64,000 nucleotides of DNA from assembly GCF_011386835.1 (NCBI RefSeq), contig NC_088791.1, positions 26,386,998 to 26,450,997 of the forward strand, in the 5' to 3' direction. The DNA comes from Chrysemys picta bellii (lineage: Eukaryota; Chordata; Testudines; Emydidae). The position numbers and the translations under genes are program-made. Position 1 is the stretch's first letter, and each line of letters starts with the position of its first letter. Under the pieces are notes generated by a model that was not told the origin of the DNA, did no database searches, and worked only from the letters and a program-made list of their open reading frames with translations. Shown here piece by piece: positions 1 through 12,600 of this stretch.

Positions 1-530
1 AGGAAAGTGGCTACTTTTTCAACCCGCATGCTGGAACAGTGACCACAAAGGAAGCGTAGCTATATTCTAGCCCTGTAGCCTGTTGGTGGGCTCACCCAAC
101 CCCCAAGGAGCAAACAACATGAAGCTCAATTACTCCGACTTTGTGTGGTGACAAGTGAATTATCTGATGTGTAAATTTTGGTTAGTTGTCACTTCACTAA
201 TCATAAATGACAAAACACACTTGGTGTATCTGTAACAAATCCCATAGCTGCATCATGTTCTCACACCTACACCATCGGAAACAGAACTCAGGATTATCTT
301 TGTACCCTGTCAGTCACATTAACACTGACAGCCTGCTTGTAGATCACCACTGGAGGGTAACATAATAACAATACGTGAACAGTGCCACTCCTTTCAGTAG
401 GGGGAAGTGGTGCAGACATCCTGGTCTATGCAACACATATCAGGCTGTTTCCTGTAAATCTGTCCTGCTCTGAGGAAAACAGGCTGTTTTAGAATAATTA
501 CGCAGAATATTTAGATGATAAAGATTTTAC
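1..530. other. RELN intron (partial), no feature seen
   Basis: Unique-looking AT-rich sequence downstream of the last RELN exon in the window. No exon, repeat family or RNA gene was recognised. Confidence 0.7.
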
Positions 531-685
531 CTTGAACTGCATAATCCAGCCTTCTGTAGGAGTTAGGTCATGGGTGACCGCATAAACTTCTCTGCCATCA
601 TGGCTACCGCAGATCATAACACCATCAGGAGAGTCACAGAATCTTTCAATTGCGCAATCATCATGGAACAGCCAATGTTCATTCA
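531..685 (-). CDS. RELN: RELN window exon 24: repeat 7A
   Basis: 155 bp. [34 protein letters not shown] and [18 protein letters not shown], ending in phase 0. Three Cys, as in human. The expected next residues (the segment before the repeat 7A BNR box) are not found in the 530 bases that remain, so the gene continues beyond the window start. Acceptor TTTTCAAG, donor GTAAAA. Confidence 0.96.
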
Positions 686-3600
686 CTTGAAAACAAATAT
701 GAAAGTCAATATTGTATAACCACAACATTACCTAAAGAAAACAGCAAACGGTGTTTACCAATAAAGATGAGCAATGGATTAAATCTTTAACTATATACAA
801 ACTATTTAGTATTGTTCTTTGAAAAATTCCAGAGTACTTTAGTATCCACCATTCCCATATGTCTATACTTAACATTCAGAACAGCCCATGCAATTCTCTG
901 ACCATAAACCTGTTCACATAATTTTCAATGCATAAGAATTAAGGACTTGAGAATTGCTCATAATGTTTTGCAATTATGTGGCATACATACCATTGCTGTC
1001 TTATTATATAATAATACTGTACTAAATAATATTCTCTTCTTAAAACAAAGTGAAGATCCTGCAATTGACTCTGTGTGGGCAAACCCCGGTAAGTTGAATG
1101 GAGATCTGTGAATGCAGAAGTCTGCAAATGTGGAGTCAATTGAAGAATCAGAGCACGTGTGACCAAAGCAATACCACAGTATCTTCAACTAATTAGTCCC
1201 ACTAGCATGCGCAAATATTTCCTTATTTATATTTTACTAGCTGTAACTCAACAACTTAATCCCCTGGGTAACTATTTTAAAAATCATTGCTAGCAAATGT
1301 CTGCAAAATAGGAAACAAATACTCAATGTAGGAAATCCTTTTAGAATAATGTGGCATTCAGTCAAATAATATTTGTTCCTGGAAACAATAACAGAAAATT
1401 CTGCTGTGCTACATGGTACAGAAATAAGAAAAAAAAATCTAGACAATTCTTTTTCTTTGCAGAGAAATGTCTCATAAGTGATTTCACTAGTAAGAAACCA
1501 TTTTGTATAAAATATTGGTTATTTGAAAAACTGACTGCAAGATTTCTTTAAAATTTGTATTTCCTTTCCCCCCATATTTACTTCCCCCTTTCCCTCCATG
1601 CACAGTTTGTAGATTTAAAAGCAGTTTGTTACATGTTGTTGGTTAAAAAAAAGAACAGTAAAGGGACTGGCTCTGACATCCATTGTGGTGAGACCAACAA
1701 GATCAGATTTAGAAGTAGCTGTACTGACTTCCTGCTCTTTGGCTCTGATCGATATCAAACTTTTACCTGTCGTTTTGTCTTCTGTAAACATGTCAAAAGC
1801 GATCCTCCCAATGGGTCCTGCATCTGCAGGAGAGCGTTCGTGTTGTGGGAGTGGAGCACTGCTAAAAGTGTCTAACATCACTGTCCTCTGATCAGCAGAG
1901 CCAGATATCAGCACATTGTCAATAGCCCAGTCATTCTGATCTAAGCCGTCATGTTTAGGTTGCCACCAGCGGAAACGGGTTCCGAGAGCTTTGGCCTCAT
2001 GAGGAAGGAGAATGTTCACAAAGCTAAAATGTAATAATGGAGATAAGTCATGTGACAGCCACATCTCAATCTCTTGAATTTTGAAAAGAAAAAACGAAGT
2101 TTTAAATAAGCAGCTGAATGGGGCTTTTAACAACACTAGGCCAGATTCTTTGACCAAGTCCATCCTATTTGCCCTAGGATGCAAAGGGGCGGAATCTAAC
2201 CCTAGCTCTCCTCACTGTAGTAGACTCTTCAATGGACACAGAGCCTTTAAGACTGGTTCCTATTTCATTGTCTCAGCAGCATCTGACACAGGAGATGTAT
2301 TATGAGTGGAGAGGGACAGGGAGGAAGAGTAGCCAGAGTATGGTGTGTACTGGGTATGCTTAAGTGGACAATCCCTTTAGGGAACTCTGCCAGTGATGCA
2401 GGTTTAGCGTAGCCCCATAGCTGCTCTAACTTGCTCCAGAGGCAGGCAGAGAATCAGGGAGCCATAACCATTTCAAGAAATTATATGCTGAAGTGGAATC
2501 AAGATATTAATTTGATATTAACGTGAATCAAGATGTTTATTTTCAAAGCTGGAGACACTGATCATATAACAATGTTTTATTGCAATTACCTTATTTCCTT
2601 TATAGCAAATGACTAATGCAGACATGGGTTAAAATGGCACTGATTCCTTGTAGTATTAGGAAGTAATTCATCAGTGCACAGAGGGCCAGTCCAAGGCCTG
2701 TGCATCACTTAAGTCCCACTTCAGCATTAAAATAAGACTTAAATGTGGCAGAGACCTTCTGTTTAGACAACAGATCTGCTTTGTGCTTTAGCAAATCAGA
2801 AATCAGATGATAAATAAATGTATGTTAAAAATAGTATGGACTTTTATAAATCAAATTAACTCTTCTGACTAGCTATAGTTTTACTTTAACATTTACTTCT
2901 GAATAATGGTCAACCATGCACCAGTATAACTGGCTGTCACAGACTCGATCTGATTAAACTGATGGTATACTGCTCTAATGTTTGAAGCCCCATCCTGCCA
3001 ACACTTACACACATGCTTAAGAGTAGCAGCTGTGTTAGTCTGTATCCGCAAAAAGAACAGGAGTACTTGTGGCACCTTAGAGACTAACAAATTTATTAGA
3101 GCATAAGCTTTCGTGGGCTACAGCCCACTTCTTCGGATGCATATAGCTATATATGCTATATATATATATATGCTATATGCATCCGAAGAAGTGGGCTGTA
3201 GCCCACGAAAGCTTATGCTCTAATAAATTTGTTAGTCTCTAAGGTGCCACAAATACTCCTGTTCTTTTTACACATGCTTAACTGTAAGCACGCAAGTTAA
3301 TCAGGTATATAAATGTTTGCAAGATTATTTACACACAGCAATATTAGCAATCAGGGCAGATTCTTTATGAAAAATCCCAAAGAACCAATTAGTAGAAGTA
3401 TATATTTACAAACCCGGGTTTGCTGAACTGGTCATAGAAAATTTCCATTAAGAGGTTCCAAGTAATGCCACCATTCACGGAGTACTCCAGGAGAACTCCT
3501 TGGTTCCGATTGTTAGGAGTTATCAGACATCCATACATGAAATAAAACTGGATGAATTCTGCATTAGTCAGGTTTAAATCCACTGTCACTAATAAACGGC

Positions 3601-6600
3601 TGCATCCCTAAAAAAAGAAAAGAAAACATATTTTTGTTGGTGTGGCTGTTCAGTTAAGACAATCACCAAGGCTCTGATGCTTTCAATGAATATATTCCTG
3701 AAAAATACATTTAATTATTTCATTACTCAGTTGTTTTATGGGAATTAAGTGGTATTTTAAAAGGCCAATCCTTTTAATGGAAAGGCTTCATAAGACTGAA
3801 CCAATAATCTCAGAATCATAGGACCACAGAAATGTAATACTGGAAGGGACCTCGATAGGACATCCACTCCTCTGCACTGAGGCAGGACTAAGACCTTGGC
3901 TACACTACAGGGGAAATTCGATCTAAGCTATGCAATTTGAATTACGTGAATAGCGTAACTCAAATTGACTTAGCTTAGATCTACTTAGATCTACTTACCG
4001 CGGGGTCCACACTATGCGATGTCGACTCCTCCTACTCTTCTCAATCCGGTCGAGTACAGGAGTCGACCGGAGAGCGATCTGTGGTCGATTTAGTGGGTGA
4101 AGACCCGCTAAATCGATCGCTGATGCATCGATCACTGTTCGTTGATCCCCCGGTAAGTGTAGACAAGCCCCAAGTATTATCTAGACCATCTCTGACAGGT
4201 GTTTGTCTAACCTGTTCTAACCTGTGGATGAAAATTCCACAGCCTTCCTAGGTAATTTGTTCCAGTGCTTAATTACCCTTATAGTTACTGAGTTTTTCCT
4301 TACATTTAATCTAAATCTCTCTTGCTGCAATTTAAGTCCAATACTTCTTATCTTGTCCTCAGGGGATAAGGAGAACAATTTATCACCCTCTTCTTTATAA
4401 TAATATTTTATGTGCTTGAAAACTGTTATCATGTCCCCACTCAGTCTTCTCTTCTCCAGACTAAACAAATCCAATTTTTTCAATCTTCCCCTCATAGATC
4501 AGGTTTTCCTGACCTTTAATCATTTTTGTTGCTCTCCTATGTACTTTCTCCAATTTTTCTCTCTTTTAAAATGTAAATGATTATTTACAATTTAACAATT
4601 TTGCCAGAAGAATGGAACATACCATATCCTTTTTTTAAAATCGCAAGTGTCATATGTAAGATTTTTTTTAACTTGTGAAGGAGATCTGATTTTATGTACA
4701 TATACACGGAGCAAAATTTCCAAAAATGGGATCTAATTTTGCACCTGCAGCTTTGCATGTCTCACTACCTGAATTGCAGGCTGCAAAGGTTGTTAGATGC
4801 CATCTCTCTATTACTTATGCCCAAAACTGATTGTGGCTGAAAAATTTCAGGCAAGAAAATTAGAGACCAGTTTGAGGCTCTTAGAAAATTAGGACCATAA
4901 TGTCATTCATTGCTCTTTTAAAACAAAAATGGTTTTGCTTTAGATCAGTAATTCTTAATTAGTTAATATTTGTCAAAGCTCTATGGACATGAAAAGGGCT
5001 AGACTACATAGTGATAAATAGGCTAATTCTACCTTGTAAAAAGCTTTAAAATATTACAAGTCTACAATTCAATTTGAAGTCCCATGTAACACCACAATAA
5101 TTAATGCTAAAACAGAATAATTAATGACCTGATCTGCAAACATAATTTCAATTAATTTTCATCTTGAAAGATGTGGATTTACTGTCATAAATTACTATCT
5201 ATATTTATATGTTTGCAATATTCAGGATCCACTGTATCTTTCTTTTCTTAAATCTAGATTATAAAAATCCTTATCCCCATCTTTTCAACACTGGCTGGAA
5301 TAAAACACTTCAATTAACATGAAAGTCAACAGTCTGGTGTGTGTAGACCCTCAGGAGACGGAACAATTTTAATAGATTATTTTTACACCTTCTGTAATAC
5401 AAACTGTATTTTATGAATCACTCAGGCTGCCCGGTGCATTCATGTGGTGTCAACTAACTCTTAATGGGAAAAAGCAGTGAAAAGTTACTGCTTTCAGTTT
5501 TTAGGCAATAAGATAGGTCTGGGACTCAGTTTTAAATATACATTAAATAGCCCCCCAAACAAGTATTTTAGACTTTTTAAAGCAGTATTAATATGTACAT
5601 GCAGTCTAGATAGCACCAGCACCAGACCCTGTAGAAATATTCTTGCCAGAAGTACAAATAATCTGTATGAGCAAGCCATTGATGAATGAGTGGATATAAA
5701 CACTTCAATAACATGGACTGTGCCTTGGTCTATAGGCTCAATTCTGGGGGCCCCCTCTATGGCTTGTTTCAGAGAGCCTGCACATTGACCTTTCCTTGGC
5801 TGATGGAGATGGGATGAGCTGAAAGAGATGTATCCAGTTCTCTGTAGTGTTTCTGGCAGGCACCAGTGCGGAGTCTGCCAGAACTTGACCCCCATCAGGA
5901 AAGTAAATATACGTTTTCCATTTATTTCTAATACCTTTTTTAGGTTACTTATTTATTCAGTTTTCTAAATCAATCACATTGAAGAGTTAACCACAGAGTT
6001 AAACACCAACCCCGCTGAAATGAAGCGCCATTCCAGATGCCACAGCTCCACAGACTGTGCTCAGTTTCCCTCCATTTACTGTTAGCCAGTTCTGATTAGA
6101 TGGAGCTCGATTGAAGTTGTCCTTAAGTTGTGTTGGAAGGGATGCCTCTGGCTCATCACAGTAGAGCCCACCCCAGTGTTCATCACAGCTGCAAAGGAAA
6201 ACAAACACAGAGTAAACTCATTTGGAAACATTTTCTACACCAAGACTTAAAATCATTTTATTCCAGCCTAGGGGATCAAGAGACCATTTGTCTCACCTAC
6301 AAGCACATGCTTGGAGGAGTCGCCCTGCTGCCTCCTTCTGAAGCTGTTACTGTTTAACAGGATATGTTAATTGTGTAAAGACCTGCATGTGCACGGTTTT
6401 AATTCAAGCTGATAATACACCAGGTACATAAGACATGTCTAACACCGAGCTTTATCATTAAAAGAAATGGTATTTTGGTAGACAAATCTAATCAAGATAA
6501 CATGCCGAGCCTAAGCAAATAAGTTTAAGCATCTTTTGGTGCTAGAACTGTATATCATTTTCTAGTCAGATTTATAGAGGACAGATACTTTTACTGTACC

Positions 6601-9600
6601 TTGTTTCACAATCCTAGATTCTTGCTGATCTGTAACACCTTTCCACAATATAGCTTTCAGTCAGTGTTTCAAAAATGTAGACAAACATAAAGACATAGCC
6701 TGATATTATATAAACGTACCTCAACAGAGAGATGTACTTTGGTTCTTTAGTGCCTTAAGCAGGGAGGCAGATACTGTACAGAAAGTGTCTATGTTGCACT
6801 TGGCTCAGTGGATTTTCCTTCTAATGAACATGGTAAAATCATTCAGCTAGGAGCAATTTCTGCTGCCATTTGTGGCTGGAAAGAGTCCCAAATACAGCAG
6901 AATGGGTATTATTCTGCTGCCAGGGGGAAGAATTTTGGAAGCCTGTGAAGCTGTGTGTCTAGCTCTTTGGGGCTTGATGTGGACTGTCACACAAGAAGTT
7001 TTTTGGGGAAGGGACAGCAGGGTTCCATTGGAAGCTGCCAGCACGTAGCTTGGCATTAGATCATTGAGCCTACACCAGTCCTGAGGCTGAAGTAGCTGCA
7101 AACTGGCTTGGTGAAGAGATATCCAGCATCCAGTCAGTTGCTTGGGCTGAGTGCAAGGAACAGGATTTGGGGCATAGTGAACTGGAGTGAAAGCCCCATG
7201 TAATTCCAGGGATAATCTTTGTCCCTTTGTTCAGGGGAGTCCAGGAACTGCTCTCTCTGCACTCCTGAGGATGCAAATCATCCCAAAGCGACTGTGCCCC
7301 ACCCAGGCAATGGCTCATGTACACATTTAAGTGCTGAGAGGGAAGTAAATGACATCAACCTAGAGCAGGGATCGGCAACCTTTGGTATGCGGCCCGCCAG
7401 GGTAAGCACCCTGGCGGGCCAGGCCGGTTTGTTTACTTGCCGCATCCACAGGTTTGGCCGATCACGGCTCCCACTGGCTGTGGTTTGCTGCTCCAGGCCA
7501 ATGGGGGTGGCGGGAAGTGGCAGCCAGCACATCCCCCGTCCCGCACTGCTTCCCGCAGCCCCCATTGGCCTGGAGCAGCAAACTGCGGCCAGTGGGAGCC
7601 GCTTGCCAAAGGTTGCCGATCCCTGACCTAGAGGATAGAACAGCTTGTACACTGCCTTTGGGCACCAGGGAACTGGTGGAAGGATTAGCACCATCTCTGT
7701 CTAAATTCTCCTTGGTGCAGTCCCAAACCACATTGTCATCAGCATGGCCATGTATCTCTAAGGAAAATCTGGCCCGCAGGAAGTCAGAGGGGATTCACTC
7801 ACACACTCCAATATGCCCACCTATCCTCCTCTTAGAATTTTATTTCCCCAAGTGATGCTGGTGCCTCTCTCTGTTTCAAAGAAGAAATTCTGCTTTTCTT
7901 TAAAAATAATACCTCTTCCAAGCAATTTCCTTGAAATCACACACTAAAATGGGAATGAAAAATCTACATCACTACTTGCCAGAGGGAAACAGCTATACTT
8001 ACACACAGTTCCCTTGTGTGCACCTCCCGTGGCCACTGCACATATCTATACAGCCATCCCCAATGTAGACATTGTCTATAGCCCATGTTTGCTGCTTGTC
8101 AAATGGAGCAGGCTGGTGCCAGCGGAAACGAGTTGCTTGAGACCTTTGGGAAAGAAAAAAAAATACAAACGTAACTCTTCCAGCTGTGCTAAACCATGTT
8201 TTGATTAAAAGGAAATACAACTGTGTATGTTCACCCAAACCTGGACCATATTTATAAAGATGATTTATTTACTAACTGAACAAACAAGGGCTGGCTCAAG
8301 TGAATTACCGGGCCACTTAATAGGGCCCTCTGCTTGTAAGGCCAAATGTTCACTATGCAGCTTCTCTTCCCACCCTTGCAAAGCTGCTCTGCTGTGCCTG
8401 GAGGACAAAGGGAGTTAGTCCCAAGGAAACCATGAGATGATACAGGTCATCATAATGAGCAATGGTCTCATGACAGCCGCTGTCTGATCACTGTCAAGTT
8501 TTTGTGTGCATTACGGCAGAGGGGAGATTTAAGGAGGGATCTGAAGGAGAATAATGTGGAGGATGTTTACAAGGAGCTCGTCCCATGCATAAGGGGCAGC
8601 ATGACATAAAGTATGAAGATGCTTGCTGAAAAATTTTAAAATGGATAATCAAGACTGGCATCATTAGTAGAATAAAGGTGGGGGTCAACGTATCAAGAGC
8701 ATCTTAGAGACAAAAGGTACAGCAGGGATAGGCCACAAAGGTCCTTAAAAATGAAGACAAGTAGTTTGAGTTTAATTCAGTGCAGAAGGGGGAGAAAATG
8801 GAGGTATGACATGGCCGAAGGGATACGCAAAGAATTTCACACTGAAACTGTAATCAGTTCCTGGTGGAGTGGGGTCCTGTATGCTGTATGTTTAGCAGCA
8901 TTGTCTGAACTGTCCAAACCAAAATGCCAAATACAATCTTAACTTTGAGAGAAGTCTGGATCTAGATCCACATCAAGAGGAAAATTGTGAAGGCAATGAG
9001 AGTGACCTTAATTGACCTTAATGGGGCTAGGATTTCATCCTTAGTTAGGCACAGCCTGCTTGAAAGTAATCTGAACACAATATGCATGCTAAAAAATAAA
9101 GACATTTTTTGTGACTTCTCATCAGTGTAGTTTCCAGTCTGATTTAGTATATGTTTTGCTGTACTTAGGCAGTAGATGGCAGCATCAAACTACATGTTGC
9201 TTTACTCTGAGCACAAAAATAAACCACCTATTAACAAGTAACAGAAGAAGGTTTGTGCAGAAGAAAAAACTCTTTTTTGGCTGGGTCAGTGATTGATATC
9301 AGTTTTATCCTAACTTTTTAAAGAAAGTAATTAAACATTTTAATGGGAACTGGTACTGGTAATTTCCCAGTTCAAAAATTAAACAAATTTAGTTTCTGAA
9401 TTCACCAATATCAGTCTGGAGATTGTAGAGGATGAGCTCAATATGGAGTTATCAAGGTCTCACGAATCATAATCAATAGACTCTTGAAATCATCCACAAT
9501 TTCAGAAAATTAAGTCTATTCTGTTTCCAATCTATAGTTCTGTCTGATATTCACTAAATCTAAGATAAAGGCTGTTTTATTTCCCGACTCTTCCATTTTT

Positions 9601-12600
9601 CAGTATAATCCCTTATCTATGAAGAAATGCATTGTTTACACATGCAAGAAAATGTTTTATTTTTCTGAATCTCTACTATTTTAACTTTTTTATGTTAGTT
9701 ATTTAATAACTTGTTGTAACATATGTGGTGGAACTGGAAAGGAATTAGATAATCCAAAATAACAGTTACTCTCTCATGAGTAAAATCACAACATTCAGAG
9801 GTTTTAACTACTGCGATGATCTGTAATTTAGACCCAACATGGGCTTTCTCAGAGAAAGCTCACAGATTAGCTCACCCATGTAGAATGTTTGAGTTTCTTC
9901 TTCTTTTTTTTAATCATGAGGAAGATCTTGTGGAAAAAACACAAACCCTGAGTCTCAGGTTTGGCAACTTCTATGACTTTTTATGGAATCTAGCAAATCA
10001 ATGGTTCTCCTGGGAGAACCTTTATATTCTGATTTATATTTTAAAATCAAATCTGAGACATAAGAAATAACTATTCACAGTCTCATCTAGGCCACAAGTT
10101 ACGTAGCACTCTGGAGTACATAAACCCCAGAAGGCCACGTATGGATACTGTTCTCTAGGCCAAATTATTGGATAGAATGACTGGCAAGTTGCATAAAATG
10201 CCCACAAAAATGAGCTAATAAACCACGGAGAGGAGCAAAGCAGCTCAAAGAACAGAGTGCCTTTGTAAATGAGATGCCTCCCCCTCCTAGCAGTACTAGT
10301 TCCTATTCTAAATCCCAGACCCTCTTCCTGCTGGGATCCTAGGGCTGTAGTAACCCTTCTCTCACCCAACCCTTGTCTTAAATAATAAAGATAACTTTGT
10401 GGTGTGTGATTGTGGTGGGAGGCCTCCTACCACTGACTGTAGCATACGGCAAGAGGCAAAGCTATTGGTCTAAGCGGAGCAATGGTAGCTGTGGGGTCAG
10501 TCAAAGAGAGTCTGACTTAATCCTAGGATTCTTGGAGGTTCCTTTCAGATCCAGATTAAATTGGGTTAGAATGTCCATGGAACCCATTATCTTGATTCAA
10601 CCCCAGAGAACTCCTTTCTCACAAAAAGTGTGAACTTTAAACATTTAACAATGCGACCAATTGATTATGCAAAATATATATGTAAAGCAATAGAAAAGGG
10701 TAGCCAGACTAGATGAGGCCAACAGACAGTGAGATATACAAATAACACTGCCTTATGAAGATACTTAAAGGGACTGGATGCCTCACTTGTTTAATAATGG
10801 GACATGGAGTTTTTCAGTAGTAGTTTGCTAGTTCTAATCCAGGTTAGGGTAATAGAAAATAATGTAATTCCTAGTAAACAGAGGTCCATGTGACAGAAAC
10901 CACAACTGGCACTATGCTGATCTTCACGGCAATCTTATCAGAGTAAAAATGAAATAAAATTGGAGTCTAAACTACCTTCTTGCCCCTAGCTGGGCCTTGC
11001 AAGTCAAAGTTGAGGTATGTTGGCAGGGCATTATGGGGAAACTGGTTCTGACAATGCCCTGCTGAACCTTTTTTGTGAACAGATAGAGAACTTCTGTCTC
11101 TAGCATTGTCAGTACAGAACATCTTCTTTCACACACAAAATTCAACCCCAAAGTGAAAACAAGTTTTTTTTTTTAAAAGAATGTACTAAAAGGAAGTGAA
11201 GGTGATAATGGGACTTTTTTAAAACAATGAACAATATGTGAAAGAAGAGTCATATGTGACAAGTAAAACAGAAAAACAAGAAGCATCAAAATATTACTTA
11301 ATAATATAAATTTGCAGCCAATAACAGCAAGTACAGGAAGCAGGTGGGGATTTAGACAATAGAATTAACCAACAACCTCCAAAACCACTGACGGTAGCAT
11401 AGAGCTACACAGTGTAATGACGGTAACCATAACATTGCAATTCTTATCAAAGTCCAAACTGACAGAGGCTCTTCTTAAATCATAGGTATATTTAATCTAC
11501 TAAAGACCACATTATGCCTAGCTGCCCACTGGGTGCACTAAGGGGCACAAGTAGCCTCCTCCTCTCTTGCATCCCACAAACTGGGGATAAGTGCATTTGC
11601 TGTGCTTTCCAGAGCATAGGAATTACTTCAATCTAGCACCCTTTGGGGCACAAGATACCCCAGAGAGGATGGGGAGAGGTCAGGGCCAGGGCTCCACTGC
11701 ACCCTCAACACTGCCCAGTGGAGGTGTCAGAGCCTGCAGGGGATGGGGGTGGGGGGCGGGAAGAGTAGTGCAACACACACCAAAGGGATGTAACCAAGGG
11801 CATGTTCCCATGAGGGCCCAAAGGACAGAGTGATTCTGCCTATTGCTGCATATCTGCGTATTGCTCTCTCCTCTCAAATTGGACCTCTGCCATGCTTGCA
11901 CTAAAGGGACAAATGGATGGATACTGTAGAGAGGATAGATGTGTGAGAGTCAATTGTCTTTTGTCTGCTCCCATCAATCCTGGCTATTTAAAATATGCTA
12001 AGCAGGAAACCTAACCTCCCCATTTCTAAATAACTGGTAAATGCACATAGTAATTCTGTACGTCTTACTCAGAGCATAATGGCATTTTCATTTGCTCATC
12101 TGTACCCACACAATCAGCACAAAAACAGCAATACATTTTAGTTCAAGATTGTATTACATTAGGTCTTGTCAGATTTGTGCACTAAGATTTTCTCTATTCA
12201 AAATGTATCTACCTAGTATAATGAGGCAGGGGCAAAGTAATCCTGGTCCATTTGTTGAATGTGTCTGATACCAGAATCCTTTGGAGATGGTACTTGTTGC
12301 ATTCTACGTTAGTGGGCAGGCAGTCTTTCAGTATTGGGTGCCATGTCAATCCGAGATTCACTGAATACTCCAGCTCAATAGCTAAAAATTGAAAGATAAT
12401 AAATTAGTTAATACAGAAACTTGTATGCTTTAAGTGAATATGTTGTACCAAACTGGTGACCCCAGAAGACTTCCTTGTTGTCCCTATATATATCTTGACA
12501 ACTCAGAAGTTTACAGTTGCAGCAGGGGAAGTTTCCAGATTCTCTGACACCAAAAACACAGGCTTGCTCTTGAGCTAAGGAGGAACCTCTATTAGCTGGT

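Larger units (their letters stand above)
3021..3269. mobile_element. Inverted pair of Penelope-like terminal pieces
   Basis: Two arms of about 110 bp are near-perfect inverted copies of each other around a TA-rich centre. A 12-bp target duplication (ACACATGCTTAA, at 3009-3020 and 3270-3281) flanks the whole. The right arm reads CATCCGAAGAAGTGGGC and so on to TAATAAATTTGTTAGTCTC. I recognise this as a very common reptile repeat and attribute it to the terminal repeat of Penelope-like elements; the class is inference. The left arm extends further (GAGTAGCAGCTGTGTTAG). Confidence 0.7.

Noticed and set aside
7219..7855. Several 130-codon open frames
   Set aside because: They coincide with the GC-rich hAT MITE and its inverted internal blocks.
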